Positions 17,198 to 26,119 of a DNA stretch of 64,000 bases are shown one piece after another. A program made the translations under genes and the position numbers. A model generated the notes under the pieces. The model saw only the letters and a program-made list of their open reading frames with translations. It did not search any database and was not told the origin of the DNA. Source of the DNA: Tahibacter aquaticus. Lineage in GTDB: Bacteria; Pseudomonadota; Gammaproteobacteria; Xanthomonadales; Rhodanobacteraceae. Where the stretch lies: the NCBI RefSeq assembly GCF_004363655.1, contig NZ_SNZH01000005.1, positions 334,365 through 398,364 of the forward strand, written 5' to 3'. The first letter of the stretch is position 1. Every line of letters starts with the position of its first letter.

Positions 17198-20076
17198 TCG
17201 AGCTGCCGGCAACGGTCTCCTCGCGCGTCGTGCAGCAATGCCTGCACGACCTGCAGCGCCGCGAACACGGCGAAGCCAGCACAACGCAGCAGATCTTTGT
17301 ACAGGCAGCCTGCCTGGTCGATACCTTCAGCGTGCCACAGCTGCGTGAATTCGCCGGCCTGCCGCGCGACGCGGACTGGGTACAGCTGTCCATCGATGCG
17401 GAACTCGTCGCTGCCGCACAGAATGCCAAGGCCGGCACTGTCGCGATACCAGCGCGCTGGCGGCTGCGGCCTGCGGCGCGGCGCCGGGCATTGCAGCAGT
17501 TGCGCAGCGAAGGCCGCCTCGCGCAGGCGCTCGCCGCATTGCCGGCAGCGGTATCGGAGCGCGACACGCTGTTGCGGCAGCTGCTGGGTGCAGGCATCGA
17601 TCTGCAGCAGCTGGATTTTCGCCAGACCGCGCTGCTACGCGAAGTGCTGCACTGGCTGGAAGGCAGCGAGTTCGCCGCACCTGCACTGATCCATGCAGCA
17701 GCGCGGCGGCTGGACCGGCTGCAGCTGTTCAAGCCGTTCCAGCGATTGCTGGCGGATGGATTTCAGGGACGTCAGAAAGAACTGAAAACCTTGCGCGACT
17801 ATGTGGGCGTGGCCGAACCGGGCTCCGAGCTGGGCCGTGTGGTCCGGCGCTTTGCGTTGCGGTCCGCGCCCGGCGCTTCGCCGCTGGTGCTGTACGGGCC
17901 GGGCGGCATCGGCAAATCCACTGTGCTGGCGCAGTTCCTGATGGAGCATTGCGGTCCGGACGTGGCCCAGCCACTGCCCTTCGTTTATATCGACATCGAC
18001 CGGCTGGGTTTCCGCACCGCCGATTTCGGTCATTTCACGGTCGAGGCCGTACGCCAGCTAGCCCGGCAGGCAAGCGAATCGACCGCCATGCTGGAGAGCG
18101 AGCTGACGGTACTGCAAGCCGCGGCGAGCGAATCGTCCAGTAGCGATGCCGGCGCGCGCAATGTCAACGCGGACGAATGGCTCAATCGCTTCGCCGCCAT
18201 CATCGAACGCCTCGCCGAGTTCCGTGGCCTGCCCTTGATCCTGGTCATCGATACCTTCGAGGAAATCCAGCGCCGCGGCAACGTCGAGGAAGATTTTGTC
18301 TGGGACGTGCTGGTCAGGTTGCAGCGCGAAATACCCGACCTGCGCACCGTCGTCTCCGGCCGCGCTCCACCACGCCAAAGCGCGCCTCCGGGGCTACGCC
18401 TGCAAGGTCTCGAACGCCCCGCCAGCGAAGCCCTGGTCGATACCTACCTCGCCCAGCACGAGCTGGGCCGGCTCGACGCCGTCACGCGCAAGCGCGTACT
18501 CGACATCGCCCGCGACAATCCGCTGACCCTGCGCCTGGCCCTGCGCCTGCTGCGCCAGCACGGCGCCGCCGCGCTGGCCGATATTGCGACCACGCGCTGG
18601 CTGGTCTTCCGTCTGGCGGAAGAAAAAGTCCAGGCGCTGCTGCATACCCGTGTGCTGTCGCATATCGACGACGAGGAAGTGCGCCGCCTCGCCCATCCCG
18701 GCCTGGCGGTGCGGCGCATCACGCCCGAGGTGATCAGCGAGGTGCTGGCCAGCCCCTGCCGCATTGCCGTGCGCGATGCGGCGCATGCACAGTCGCTGTT
18801 CGAACGGCTGCAGCGCGAAGTAGGCCTGGTCGAAATCGATGCCGACGGCAGCCTGCTGCATCGCAGCGATGTGCGCAGCGTGATGCTGGAAAGCCTGCTC
18901 GCCGAGGCCGGCAGCGATACGATACGAAAAATAGACAATGCCGCAATTGCCTATTACCAGGACATCGATACGGCCACTGCGCGCGCCGAGGAAATCTATC
19001 ACCGCCTGCGCCAGGCCCAGCCGGCTGCGCAGATCGATGCGCGCTGGCGCGACGACGTAGCCGTGCTGCTGGGCAATGCCATCGACGAACTGCCCGCTGC
19101 TTCGCGCCTGTACCTGGCTTCGCGGCTGGGCCTGTCGGTGGACGAAGACCTGCGCCGCACTGCCGACCAGGGCTCGTGGGAACGGCTGGCGGCCCGGCGC
19201 GCGCGCGCGGCGCTGAATCGCGGCGCCCTGGACACGGCCAGGGCGGTGCTGGTCGAACGCACGGAGCGGCTGGACGGCAGTCCGCTCTGGGAAATCCAGG
19301 CCGAGCTGCAGCGCAGCACCGGCCAGTTCGAGGCCGCCATCGACCACGTCGACCGCGCTGTCGCCGCCGGCGGCTTTGCCGCCTGCGAGACGGTCACGCT
19401 GCAGTTCGTCGCGGTGCTCGCCGCGGAAGCGCTGGGCGACTACACCCAGGCGCGCCAGCGCCTGGCAATGCTGCAGGCGATGAACGCATTCCACACCGAC
19501 GAGATGCTCAAGCTGCGCCTGGACGTCTGCGCGCAGCGTCTGGCAAGACTGGCGCCGGCAGTGCCGAACAGCGCGGCCAAGGTAGCTGGAACGGCGAAGC
19601 CGCCACTGCCGCCGGCCCTGCGTCGGCGCGATGGCCAGATCAATCTGAACGGACTGCGCCAACTGAAATTGCGGCCGCTGCTGCTGCGCGAAACCGTGGC
19701 CGAATACGGCCTGGCCTATCCGGAAATTCTCTACTACGCGCTGGAACAGCTCGGCCTGCCCGGCCGCGGCACACAGGACTGGGCCACGCGCATCGCGCGC
19801 GGACTGGACGACGCCAATGCCTGGGGCTCGGAACAGGAGCTGCGCCGCGATCTGGCCGCCAAGCTGCATGCCGTCGCCGAGACCGATGCCAGCGGCAAAC
19901 GCCGCGACAGCTCGCGCCAGTCCGCCGAACTGCTGCAAAGCCTGGCCAACTGGATGCGCCACGACGCGGACGCGGCCGGCCTGCGCGAACTGATCGTGCA
20001 GGGCTTCCGCGGCGACATCGCGGCGAACCTGCAGAACCAATCCACTGCTGCGACGGCCGACCCGCCGTTCCGCTAG
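17194..20076 (+). CDS. STAND-type AAA NTPase with helical-repeat C-terminus
   Basis: The protein has 960 residues. The N-terminal region, about 1-185, is helical and unassigned. A GRQKELKTL entry motif near 192 leads to an NTPase with Walker A LYGPGGIGKST at about 233-243, Walker B LILVIDTFEEIQ at about 348-359 and a sensor-like TVVSGR at 385-390. A winged-helix-like part (residues about 400-560) follows, then TPR-like helical repeats (about 560-810) and a Lys/Arg-rich C-terminal domain. This is the architecture of STAND sensors of the NLR/Avs type: repeats sense, the NTPase oligomerises. It is coupled by a four-base overlap to the protease-NTPase gene before it and lies 24 bp before the protease-nuclease gene, so all three should form one complex or cascade. 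Confidence 0.82.
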   Translation: MIELPATVSSRVVQQCLHDLQRREHGEASTTQQIFVQAACLVDTFSVPQLREFAGLPRDADWVQLSIDAELVAAAQNAKAGTVAIPARWRLRPAARRRALQQLRSEGRLAQALAALPAAVSERDTLLRQLLGAGIDLQQLDFRQTALLREVLHWLEGSEFAAPALIHAAARRLDRLQLFKPFQRLLADGFQGRQKELKTLRDYVGVAEPGSELGRVVRRFALRSAPGASPLVLYGPGGIGKSTVLAQFLMEHCGPDVAQPLPFVYIDIDRLGFRTADFGHFTVEAVRQLARQASESTAMLESELTVLQAAASESSSSDAGARNVNADEWLNRFAAIIERLAEFRGLPLILVIDTFEEIQRRGNVEEDFVWDVLVRLQREIPDLRTVVSGRAPPRQSAPPGLRLQGLERPASEALVDTYLAQHELGRLDAVTRKRVLDIARDNPLTLRLALRLLRQHGAAALADIATTRWLVFRLAEEKVQALLHTRVLSHIDDEEVRRLAHPGLAVRRITPEVISEVLASPCRIAVRDAAHAQSLFERLQREVGLVEIDADGSLLHRSDVRSVMLESLLAEAGSDTIRKIDNAAIAYYQDIDTATARAEEIYHRLRQAQPAAQIDARWRDDVAVLLGNAIDELPAASRLYLASRLGLSVDEDLRRTADQGSWERLAARRARAALNRGALDTARAVLVERTERLDGSPLWEIQAELQRSTGQFEAAIDHVDRAVAAGGFAACETVTLQFVAVLAAEALGDYTQARQRLAMLQAMNAFHTDEMLKLRLDVCAQRLARLAPAVPNSAAKVAGTAKPPLPPALRRRDGQINLNGLRQLKLRPLLLRETVAEYGLAYPEILYYALEQLGLPGRGTQDWATRIARGLDDANAWGSEQELRRDLAAKLHAVAETDASGKRRDSSRQSAELLQSLANWMRHDADAAGLRELIVQGFRGDIAANLQNQSTAATADPPFR

Positions 20077-20100
20077 CCCACCCGCCACCGGAGCAATGCC

Positions 20101-22116
20101 ATGAGTTCCCATCCGAACAATTCGCAACTTGCCGCACTGAGCGAAGACGAAGAACTGCGCGCCAGCATTGCCGAGGTCGTCGAGCGCCGATTGGCGCGGA
20201 CCGCGCAGCCTGCCGGCGGACAGCGCGGCAGCAGCGGACTGGAGAGCGCTGGCGGCAGCGTCGAAGGGGGCCTGGAAGGCGTACGGCCGCCTCGGTTGCA
20301 GCGAGCGGCCGCCAGCGCGCTGGAAGTCGCCACCGCGTCGGCACCGAGCGCCGAGCGTGCCGCGGTCGACCGCGGCGACTTCGGCCAGGTGGCGCACGGC
20401 GGCCTGGAAGCCATCGTGCTGCTGGCCGGGCGGCCGGTATTCTTCGTGCGCGAAAACCGCATCGTCATACCCGAAAACGCGGACATTTCCGGGCTCATGC
20501 TCGACCGCGTCAACAAGGCCTTGCCCAAGGTCGAACCGCTGCTGCCGTCCATCGGCCGGCTCGACGTGCTCAATGCGCTGAACTTCGCCCACCTGGGTAC
20601 GGCCTGGATGCTGCGCGGCAATGTCGCCGTGACCAACCGCCATGTCGTCGAGGCCTTCGTCAGCCACGGCAGCCGCGGAATACAGCTGCTGCAGAACGAA
20701 GACGGTGCCGACTACAGCGCCGGTGTCGATTTCGTGCGCGAAGATGGCTTCCGCGGCAAACCCGCGCCGCTGCGTATCGCCAAGGTGCTGCATGTGGAAC
20801 CCAGCGGCGGGCCCGACATCGCCTTCGTCGAACTGGTATCGGACCACCCCTTGCCCAAGCCCATCGAGCTGGATCCCGATCCGGTCAAGGACAAGCAGAA
20901 CGTGATGACAGTGGGCTACCCCGCCTTCGACGACCGCAACGACGAAGTCGAGATGCAGCGCATCTTCGGCGGCGTCTACGGTGTCAAGCGCTGCGCGCCG
21001 GGACAGACGCGCAATGTCACCGGCCAGCGTTTCACGTTCGAGCACGACTGCACCAGTCTCGGCGGCAATTCCGGCTCGGTCATCCTCAACAGCGACAACG
21101 GCCGCGCCGTCGGTCTGCATTTCAGTGGCGCCTACCGCCGCACCAATGTCGCCGTGCGTGCCAGTGCCGTACTCGATGCGCTGGCCCGGTTGAAACCCAG
21201 CGTACCGGTCAGCCGCAGCAGCAAGCTGGCCGCGGACAGCAATGCGGACGCACCTGCGGAGGATGACGAGGCCAGCCGCGCCCGCGGCCCCAGCGCCGAC
21301 GAGTTGCAAAAACGCAAAGGATACAATGAAAAATTTCTGCGACAGCCGCTGCCGCTGCCGGCACTGTCGGAAAAACTGGAACGCGACCTGCTGCGCAACA
21401 ACGATGTTCTCGACGGCGAGCTGCGCTATCACCGCTATTCGGTGAAGATGAGCCGCGCCCGCAAGATGGCCTTGTTCACCGCCTGCAACATCGACGGCAA
21501 CGCGCTGCACGCGGTCAAGCGCACGCCGGACAAATGGTTCCTCGATCCGCGCCTGTCGCCCGACGACCAGGCCGGCGAGGCGCTGTACGCGCGCAACAAG
21601 CTGCAGCGCGGCCACCTGGTGCGGCGCCTGGACCCGGCCTGGGGTACGCGCGAGCAGGCCGTCGCCGGTATTGCCGACACCTTCTACTTCACCAACTGCA
21701 CGCCACAGCACGAGCAGTTCAATCCCAAGAGCTGGCTGGGCCTGGAAGACTACGTACTCGATACGGCCGACGCGGAAGACATCAAGATCAGCGTCTTCAC
21801 CGGCCCGGTCCTGCGCGCGCGCGATCCGGACTATCGCGAGTTCAAGATTCCGCAGGAATTCTGGAAAGTGATCGCGTTCTGCGACAACAACCGTGGCGAG
21901 TTGCGCGCGGCAGCCTACCTGCTGAGCCAGAGCGCGCACCTGGACGACCTGGAATTCGCCTTCGGCCCGTACAAGACCTACCAGACCAGCGTGGCCGAGA
22001 TCCAGAAGCGCACCGGGCTGGATTTCGGTGTGCTGCGCGAAGCCGACGTGTTCGGCCAGGAGTCGGTCGCGGCCTACCGGCTGCTGGAGAGTCCGGCGGA
22101 AATGGTGCTCGGCTAG
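20101..22116 (+). CDS. Trypsin-like protease fused to DNA/RNA non-specific endonuclease (NUC1)
   Basis: The protein has 671 residues and no signal peptide. A helical N-terminus (1-40) and a low-complexity linker precede a trypsin-like domain at about 105-365 with the triad His181 (TNRHVVEA), Asp239 (GPDIAFVE) and Ser324 (SLGGNSGSV). A second linker (370-405) leads to a beta-beta-alpha-metal nuclease at about 420-665. It has LQRGHLVRR (His505 as base) and FTNCTPQHEQFN (Asn532 as metal ligand). The usual Asp of the DRGH motif is Gln. GGAG lies 12 bases before the ATG. A protease and nuclease in one chain suggests that cleavage frees or gates the nuclease. This is probably the toxic effector of the three-gene operon. 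Confidence 0.88.
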   Translation: MSSHPNNSQLAALSEDEELRASIAEVVERRLARTAQPAGGQRGSSGLESAGGSVEGGLEGVRPPRLQRAAASALEVATASAPSAERAAVDRGDFGQVAHGGLEAIVLLAGRPVFFVRENRIVIPENADISGLMLDRVNKALPKVEPLLPSIGRLDVLNALNFAHLGTAWMLRGNVAVTNRHVVEAFVSHGSRGIQLLQNEDGADYSAGVDFVREDGFRGKPAPLRIAKVLHVEPSGGPDIAFVELVSDHPLPKPIELDPDPVKDKQNVMTVGYPAFDDRNDEVEMQRIFGGVYGVKRCAPGQTRNVTGQRFTFEHDCTSLGGNSGSVILNSDNGRAVGLHFSGAYRRTNVAVRASAVLDALARLKPSVPVSRSSKLAADSNADAPAEDDEASRARGPSADELQKRKGYNEKFLRQPLPLPALSEKLERDLLRNNDVLDGELRYHRYSVKMSRARKMALFTACNIDGNALHAVKRTPDKWFLDPRLSPDDQAGEALYARNKLQRGHLVRRLDPAWGTREQAVAGIADTFYFTNCTPQHEQFNPKSWLGLEDYVLDTADAEDIKISVFTGPVLRARDPDYREFKIPQEFWKVIAFCDNNRGELRAAAYLLSQSAHLDDLEFAFGPYKTYQTSVAEIQKRTGLDFGVLREADVFGQESVAAYRLLESPAEMVLG

Positions 22117-22130
22117 GCACGCTTCGGCGC

Positions 22131-22522
22131 CCTACGGGATCTCGCTTTCGTAGGGTGCGATGAGCCACGCGAACTGCACCGCCAGCGCCGACATACCGCC
22201 ACTGCCGGCACGGCTGCGGCGCAATTCGCCGCGCTTATCCGCGCCCTACGGGATCTCGCTTTCGCAGGGTGCGATGAGCAACGCGAATTGCACCGCCAGC
22301 GACTACATGCTGCCACTGCCGGCACGGCCGCGGCGCAGTTCGCTGCGCTCATCAGCGTCCTACGGGATCTCGCTTTCGCAGGGTTCGATGAGCAACGCGA
22401 ATTGCACCGCCAGCGACTACATGCTGCCACTACCGGCACGGCCGCGGCGCAGTTCGCTGCGCTCATCAGCGTCCTACGGGATCTCGCTTTCGCAGGGTTC
22501 GATGAGCAACGCGAATTGCACG
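22131..22522. repeat. 114-bp tandem repeat, three full copies and a partial fourth
   Basis: Copies start at 22131, 22245, 22359 and 22473, each with CCTACGGGATCTCGCTTTCG, and are near-identical, the middle two most so. Each unit carries a REP-like hairpin (CCCTACG paired with CGTAGGG in copy 1, degraded to CGCAGGG later) and a GCGATGAGC(A/C)ACGCGAA segment. Because 114 is a multiple of three, frames stay open on both strands; this is not evidence of a gene. The array follows the nuclease gene directly. Confidence 0.92.
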
Positions 22523-22679
22523 GCGGCCCGGCAAATGCCGTCCGGGGCGCCTATGCTGCGGTGCCGGTTTCCGCGGTCGCCGGCCACTGCCCCGATACGC
22601 CCAGCCACTTCGTACGAAGTCTTGCGTAGTTCAATCCATACTTGCTAGTCTGCGCCGCTGCCAACTAGGGAGCGACGCC

Positions 22680-25600
22680 GTGAACTACGCATCATTGTGG
22701 TTAGTGCTGGCAACTGGTTTTGTAGCACCCGCGGCCATCGCCGCCCCGCCCGATCAAAGCGAACCGCTCGCACTGCAGCAAAGCCTGCAATGGCTTTCGC
22801 CCGAGGCGGTGGCCAAGCAATCCGTCCGCTTCGATGCGAATTCGCCGAGCCAGCTGCTGACAACCTATCGCAGCAAGCTCGCGCTGGACGACAGCCAATT
22901 GGTGCACAGCAGCAGCGACGCCAGCCGTGTCGTGCAATACCGCCAGGAAATCGCCGGCATCGAGGTGTTCGGTGCGCGTCTGGGCATACTGCGCGACAGC
23001 ACGCTGCAACCGCGCGCCGTTGCCGCCAGCCTCGCTGCCAAGCATGCCGCTGCGACGCTGCCATCCTTCGCTCTGGACTCCAGCCAGGCCTTGCGCCATG
23101 CCTTTGCCACGCTGCAGCTGGATGCTGCGGTCGGTGTCGCCGCCAAGACTTCCAGCAACGACCGCTACCTGCGCCTGCCGCTGAGCGCCGGCGCCACCTT
23201 CAACCCGGCCAGGCCGGCGCGCATCAAGCCGGTCTGGTATCCGGCCGGCGAACGCCTTGTCGCCGCCTATTACGCCGAGTTCATCGGCAAGCAAGCCGGC
23301 CAGCAGCGGCCGCGTGCCGAGGCGCTGGTGATCTCCGCCGAAGACGGCCGCATCCTGCGCCGGCAAAGCCAGATCCACGACCTGGAGCCGTTCCGCTATC
23401 GCGTCTACGGCGCGGCCGACGCGCATCCGTATTTCGATCCTTACGGCTTTACCAGTCCGCACCCGACCGGTGTCGCCGACGGCTACAAGCCTACGGCGTG
23501 GGCGCCGATGAACCTGCTCAGCCTGGTCAAGGGCCCGATCAGCCGCAACGATCCCTGGCTGGCCGACAGCGCAACGACGACGCAGGGCAACAACGTCGAC
23601 GCCTTCTTCAACGCCGAGATCCTCGTCGACGGCGAATGCTACGGCGAAGGCTGGGGACCGGGCTTCGGCGCGGCCGAAGGCGATTTCCGCGCCACGCTGA
23701 CCGGCCCGCGCACCTTCGACTATCCCTACGACGCGGCCAATTCGCAGAACGACTTCAGCCAGTGCCTGGTCGATGTACCCACCTCGACCATTCCCACCAA
23801 CGACGTCGCGCTGAGCGCCAAGATCGTGCAGGCGTTCTACGTGACCAACTGGCTGCACGACCGCTTCTACGACGCCGGCTACGACGAAGCCGCCGGCAAT
23901 GCGCAGGCCGACAACTACGGCCGCGGCGGCATCGCCGGCGATCCGCTGTTCGTGCATGCCGGGTACTATTCCACTTTTGCGTACGCGCCGGCCGACGGCG
24001 AATCCGGTTCGCTGACCCTGGGCACGAACCCCAGCACCACCAGCCGGCGCGATACCGGCGCGTTCGATCTGGGCGTGATCGCCCACGAATGGGGCCACAC
24101 CATGTTCGGCCGCCTGACCCTGTCGGCCTACTACGGCCAGCAAGGTGCGCTGAACGAAGGAACGGCCGATTTCATCGGCCTTATCCTCACCGTGCGCGAA
24201 CAGGACCGCTACCACCAGGCGGGCAAGCCCGCGTTCTACGGCGCCTATGCCGTCGGCGCCTACATGAACCTCGACTACGATTTCCGCGGCGACGACCTGC
24301 CTGCCGCAGGCACGCCGGGCAATCCCGACAACAGCTACTACCACGGCATACGGCGCTATCCGTACGCGGTCGACAAGCAGCACAACCCGCTCACCTTCAA
24401 GCACATCGCTCAGGACAATCTGGTACCGGCCAACAGCAATCCGTTCGACTGGAAAGGCCGTGCCATGGTCAATGCCGAAGTGCATACGGCCGGCGAAATC
24501 TGGACCACGGCGTTGTGGGCCTGTGCACGCAATGTGCTGGCTGCCGCACCGTCCAGCCAGTTCGACGCAACCCACCAGCGCTTTCTCGGCTGGCTGGTCG
24601 ACGGCCTCAAGCTGTTCCCGGTCGATGCCACCTATACCGAGGCACGCACAGCGCTGCTCACGGCCATCCGCGCCGACAGCGAAGCCGACTATCGACGCTG
24701 CCGCAGCGGCTTCGCCGACCGCGGCATGGGTGCGGGCGCGGTATCGCCCGAGCGCTATTCCTTCAGCCTGCGCGGCGTGAAGGAAAGCTTCCGCGATATG
24801 GAACGCGCGCTGGACATCGTCGGCATGCGCCTGGTGGAAACCCAGGGTGACGGCGATGGCGTGCTCGATCGCAACGAAAGCGGCCAGCTCAAGGTAAGCC
24901 TGCGCAATACCGGCTTCGACACACTGGATGCGATTACCCTGGTCGTACCGCCCATTCCCGGCTTCTACGACCTGCCGCAGCAGATCTTCATCGAGAACAT
25001 TGCGCTGGCACCGGAGGAAACGCGCGAACTCAGCTTCGATTTCCGCGTGCGCAGCAATCGCGCCCTGCTGTCCCTGCCGGTACAGGCACTGGCCTGGGAC
25101 ACGCGGCATCCGGAAGCGTTTGCCGCCGACAGCAAGACCTTCGACGTCAATGTCGATCTGCGCCGCGACAGTTTCGTCGACAGCGCAGCACATGCGGCCA
25201 CGTTCGCCGCAGACTGGAGCCATGACTTCGCCGACTATTACGCCTGTTCGGTTGGCGTCTGCCTCGGCGCCGAAGGCGCGCAGCAGGCGGAAATCTTCGA
25301 CTGGAAGCGCCAGCGCCACAACGGCGTGTGGAGCTATGTGATCAGCGAGCCGCAACTGAACTTCAACGTTGCCATCGCCACCCAGCCGTTCACCGTATCG
25401 GCCGGCACGCCGCTGGAACTGCTGCTGCGCCACGACTACGACCTGGAGCGCGCGCCGCGTCCGACCTCGGGTACGGTGGAAATCCGCGTCGACGACGGCG
25501 AATGGGAAAACGCAGCCGCTTATCTGAGCAGCGGCAGCAGCGTCTTCAGCGGCCTTTCCAATGGCTGGCGCAACGACAGCCTGGTGTTCAACGCCAGCCT

Positions 25601-25745
25601 GGCCAACCGTCGCGTGCAGCTGCGTCTGCGCGCCAGTGCACCGACGACGTATCGGGCGAACAACGTGCATTGGGCCGTCGCACGAATCGAACTGCGCGGT
25701 GCGGCGCAAGCGCCGTTCTCGCGGGCGGTGGGCGATACGCAGTAG
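22680..25745 (+). CDS. M36 fungalysin-like metalloprotease, secreted
   Basis: The protein has 1021 residues. A signal peptide (MNYASLWLVLATGFVAPAAIA) is followed by a propeptide of about 250 residues of the FTP/PepSY type (VQYRQEIAGIEVFGARLGI). The catalytic domain has HEWGHTMFGRL near residue 468 (HExxH zinc site) and NEGTADFIGL downstream (third ligand Glu). The C-terminus, from about 700, has beta-sandwich-like segments such as GVLDRNESGQLKVSLRNTG. M36 enzymes are extracellular elastinolytic proteases. The start is GTG at 22680 with AGGGAG upstream; there is no ATG near that keeps the signal peptide. It stands alone after the tandem repeat and is probably a digestive exoenzyme together with the chitinases. 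Confidence 0.9.
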   Translation: MNYASLWLVLATGFVAPAAIAAPPDQSEPLALQQSLQWLSPEAVAKQSVRFDANSPSQLLTTYRSKLALDDSQLVHSSSDASRVVQYRQEIAGIEVFGARLGILRDSTLQPRAVAASLAAKHAAATLPSFALDSSQALRHAFATLQLDAAVGVAAKTSSNDRYLRLPLSAGATFNPARPARIKPVWYPAGERLVAAYYAEFIGKQAGQQRPRAEALVISAEDGRILRRQSQIHDLEPFRYRVYGAADAHPYFDPYGFTSPHPTGVADGYKPTAWAPMNLLSLVKGPISRNDPWLADSATTTQGNNVDAFFNAEILVDGECYGEGWGPGFGAAEGDFRATLTGPRTFDYPYDAANSQNDFSQCLVDVPTSTIPTNDVALSAKIVQAFYVTNWLHDRFYDAGYDEAAGNAQADNYGRGGIAGDPLFVHAGYYSTFAYAPADGESGSLTLGTNPSTTSRRDTGAFDLGVIAHEWGHTMFGRLTLSAYYGQQGALNEGTADFIGLILTVREQDRYHQAGKPAFYGAYAVGAYMNLDYDFRGDDLPAAGTPGNPDNSYYHGIRRYPYAVDKQHNPLTFKHIAQDNLVPANSNPFDWKGRAMVNAEVHTAGEIWTTALWACARNVLAAAPSSQFDATHQRFLGWLVDGLKLFPVDATYTEARTALLTAIRADSEADYRRCRSGFADRGMGAGAVSPERYSFSLRGVKESFRDMERALDIVGMRLVETQGDGDGVLDRNESGQLKVSLRNTGFDTLDAITLVVPPIPGFYDLPQQIFIENIALAPEETRELSFDFRVRSNRALLSLPVQALAWDTRHPEAFAADSKTFDVNVDLRRDSFVDSAAHAATFAADWSHDFADYYACSVGVCLGAEGAQQAEIFDWKRQRHNGVWSYVISEPQLNFNVAIATQPFTVSAGTPLELLLRHDYDLERAPRPTSGTVEIRVDDGEWENAAAYLSSGSSVFSGLSNGWRNDSLVFNASLANRRVQLRLRASAPTTYRANNVHWAVARIELRGAAQAPFSRAVGDTQ

Positions 25746-25769
25746 CAGTTCGCTGACCGTGCAGCTTTC

Positions 25770-25792
25770 TCGCCCCGGCCATGCCGGGGCGA
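25770..25792 (+). terminator. Strong GC hairpin after the M36 gene
   Basis: TCGCCCCGGC and GCCGGGGCGA pair perfectly over 10 bp around CAT, 25 bases after the M36 stop. No T-run follows, so it may be a weak or Rho-assisted terminator or an mRNA end stabiliser. Confidence 0.5.
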
Positions 25793-26119
25793 GGAGGCGA
25801 CGTACCGCGCCGCCGGCTGCAGCGCCGCGCCGGCCCGGGCACGACTTGCGCATTGCCGGCGCAGGCGCTGATAGCACAGGCCGGACCGATTGCGGACACT
25901 GCCCATGTTGCGATTCAGCGTCGCCCTGCTTGTGCTGACCCTGGCGACCGACTGCGGCCTGGCGCCAGCTACGACCGCGCATCAGAAACTAGTCGAAAAA
26001 AACGCTTTTGATACTTTGCTTTGCGCGCCGCCACCGCCCACGCCAGACCACAGCAGCCGGCGCGATCCGTCAGCAGGATCGCGCCGCAGTACCTCGACCC
26101 GGTCGAGATGCCTGCCGCC
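25793..26119. other. Intergenic stretch without a supported gene
   Basis: About 330 bp separate the convergent M36 and serine hydrolase genes. A short plus-strand frame at 25905-26153 begins with a hydrophobic stretch ending in DCG, like a lipoprotein signal. It then loses any protein character and overlaps the next gene, so I do not call it. Confidence 0.4.

Noticed and set aside
14945..17284. Minus-strand frame of 779 codons across the divergent region
   Set aside because: Antisense to the protease-NTPase gene with no protein family likeness.
18394..21939. Minus-strand open frame of 1181 codons across the STAND and nuclease genes
   Set aside because: It is antisense to two genes with clear Walker and catalytic motifs, and its translation has low-complexity His/Gln/Ala composition.
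22131..22522. CRISPR array
   Set aside because: The units are 114 bp with no variable spacers; it is a simple tandem duplication.
22160..22648. Possible 162-residue repeat protein (units around MSNANCTASDYMLPLPARP)
   Set aside because: The frame is open only because the 114-bp repeat is a multiple of three. The opposite strand is open too, each unit contains a REP-like hairpin, and there is no ribosome site.
22701..25982. Minus-strand open frame of 1093 codons
   Set aside because: Antisense to the M36 protease, whose signal peptide, HEWGH site and ribosome site are all in order.
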